Positions 63,900-64,000 of a stretch of DNA of 64,000 nucleotides are shown piece after piece. Numbering within the stretch: position 1 is the stretch's first letter; each line of letters begins with the position of its first letter. Location of the stretch: NCBI GenBank assembly GCA_905212345.1, contig CAJMEC010000004.1, forward strand, positions 12,943-76,942, in the 5' to 3' direction. A program made the position numbers and the translations under genes. Below the pieces are notes generated by a model. The model worked only from the letters and a program-made list of their open reading frames with translations. It searched no databases and was not told the origin of the DNA. Origin of the DNA: an uncultured Sutterella sp. (GTDB lineage: Bacteria; Pseudomonadota; Gammaproteobacteria; Burkholderiales; Burkholderiaceae_F).

Positions 63900-64000
63900 G
63901 CCCCCTTTATTACTAATAGAACGATCAATAGTTTTTTATCTATTTTCTCTGATCTGAACAATAAGGGTATTCAAGGTCGCATTCTCACGACCGATTATCA
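63900..64000 (+). pseudogene. Truncated PLD-like/helicase gene fragment downstream of the IS (runs off window)
   Basis: From the IS edge to the window end one frame stays open: it reads FITNRTINSFLSIF then SDLNNKGIQGRILTTDY. The pattern F-I-T...K-G-I-x-G-x-I-L-T-T-x-Y is typical of the phospholipase-D-like domain at the start of certain DEAD/DEAH helicases (DUF3427-type) found in restriction and defence clusters. There is no start codon in frame between the IS and the homology, so the 5' end was lost to the IS or its deletion. Only 33 codons are visible, so the family call is tentative. Confidence 0.5.

Noticed and set aside
1..64000. CRISPR arrays
   Set aside because: No regularly spaced direct repeats of 24-40 bases were seen anywhere in the window.

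Overview
The window looks like a chromosome segment from an anaerobic, gut-type betaproteobacterium, most likely Burkholderiales of the Sutterellaceae kind (Sutterella, Parasutterella or Turicimonas). This is an inference. It rests on the gene order (lon-tRNAs-ppiD, ygfZ//mltG-tmk-holB, yciB-ppiC), the moderate GC content, class III ribonucleotide reductase (nrdDG), an oxygen-sensitive iron-sulfur type L-serine dehydratase, amino-acid and asparagine catabolism, a PhnD/TtrS-type sensor kinase and an [FeFe] hydrogenase. No rRNA or other marker is present to settle the genus.

Layout. 1-5.3 kb: the 3' end of lon, tRNA-Val and tRNA-Asp behind a good promoter, ppiD, a GNAT acetyltransferase and nnr. 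5.3-11.2 kb: purL, a LysE exporter and an MFS transporter. 11.3-19.5 kb: cell-envelope and replication genes (a periplasmic parvulin, yciB, an M16 peptidase, ygfZ, mltG, tmk, holB). 19.5-24.5 kb: a resident tyrosine recombinase, an orphan periplasmic-sensing histidine kinase and RNase G. 24.6-28.4 kb: a divergent GcvT-fold protein paired with sdaA, then folA and thyA. 28.5-36.2 kb: a YheO/DauR-type regulator with a threonine synthase-like PLP enzyme; a two-gene unit of a GltD-like flavoprotein carrying a NuoF-type Fe-S segment plus a complete [FeFe] hydrogenase; an FMN riboswitch with ribB; and metQ. 36.3-45.7 kb: an aldo/keto reductase, a dicarboxylate/amino-acid symporter, lipoproteins, a Tat-exported HisC-like aminotransferase, a Cys-containing MerR regulator with a DUF2569 membrane protein, and a DUF4143-type ATPase. 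46-57.7 kb: nitrogen and amino-acid genes: a diaminopropionate ammonia-lyase gene broken by one amber codon, a polar amino-acid ABC transporter, RarD, a LysE exporter with a divergent XRE-cupin regulator, a secreted asparaginase, and nrdDG. 57.8-64 kb: an AT-rich defence island with a type II restriction endonuclease, a C5-cytosine methyltransferase, a stub of a Vsr mismatch endonuclease, a complete IS21-family element, and the remains of a PLD/helicase-type gene running off the window.

The most notable items are: (1) the [FeFe] hydrogenase with a GltD/NuoF-hybrid electron-transfer subunit and no maturases nearby; (2) the restriction-modification island in which an IS21 insertion or deletion has joined a vsr 5' stub to a helicase-like 3' fragment, both too short for standard gene callers; (3) an aminotransferase with a twin-arginine signal; (4) a regulator gene whose -10 box lies six bases from the start codon, with a perfect 16-bp palindrome in its promoter spacer. 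All calls come from reading the sequence and from family knowledge; no database search was run.
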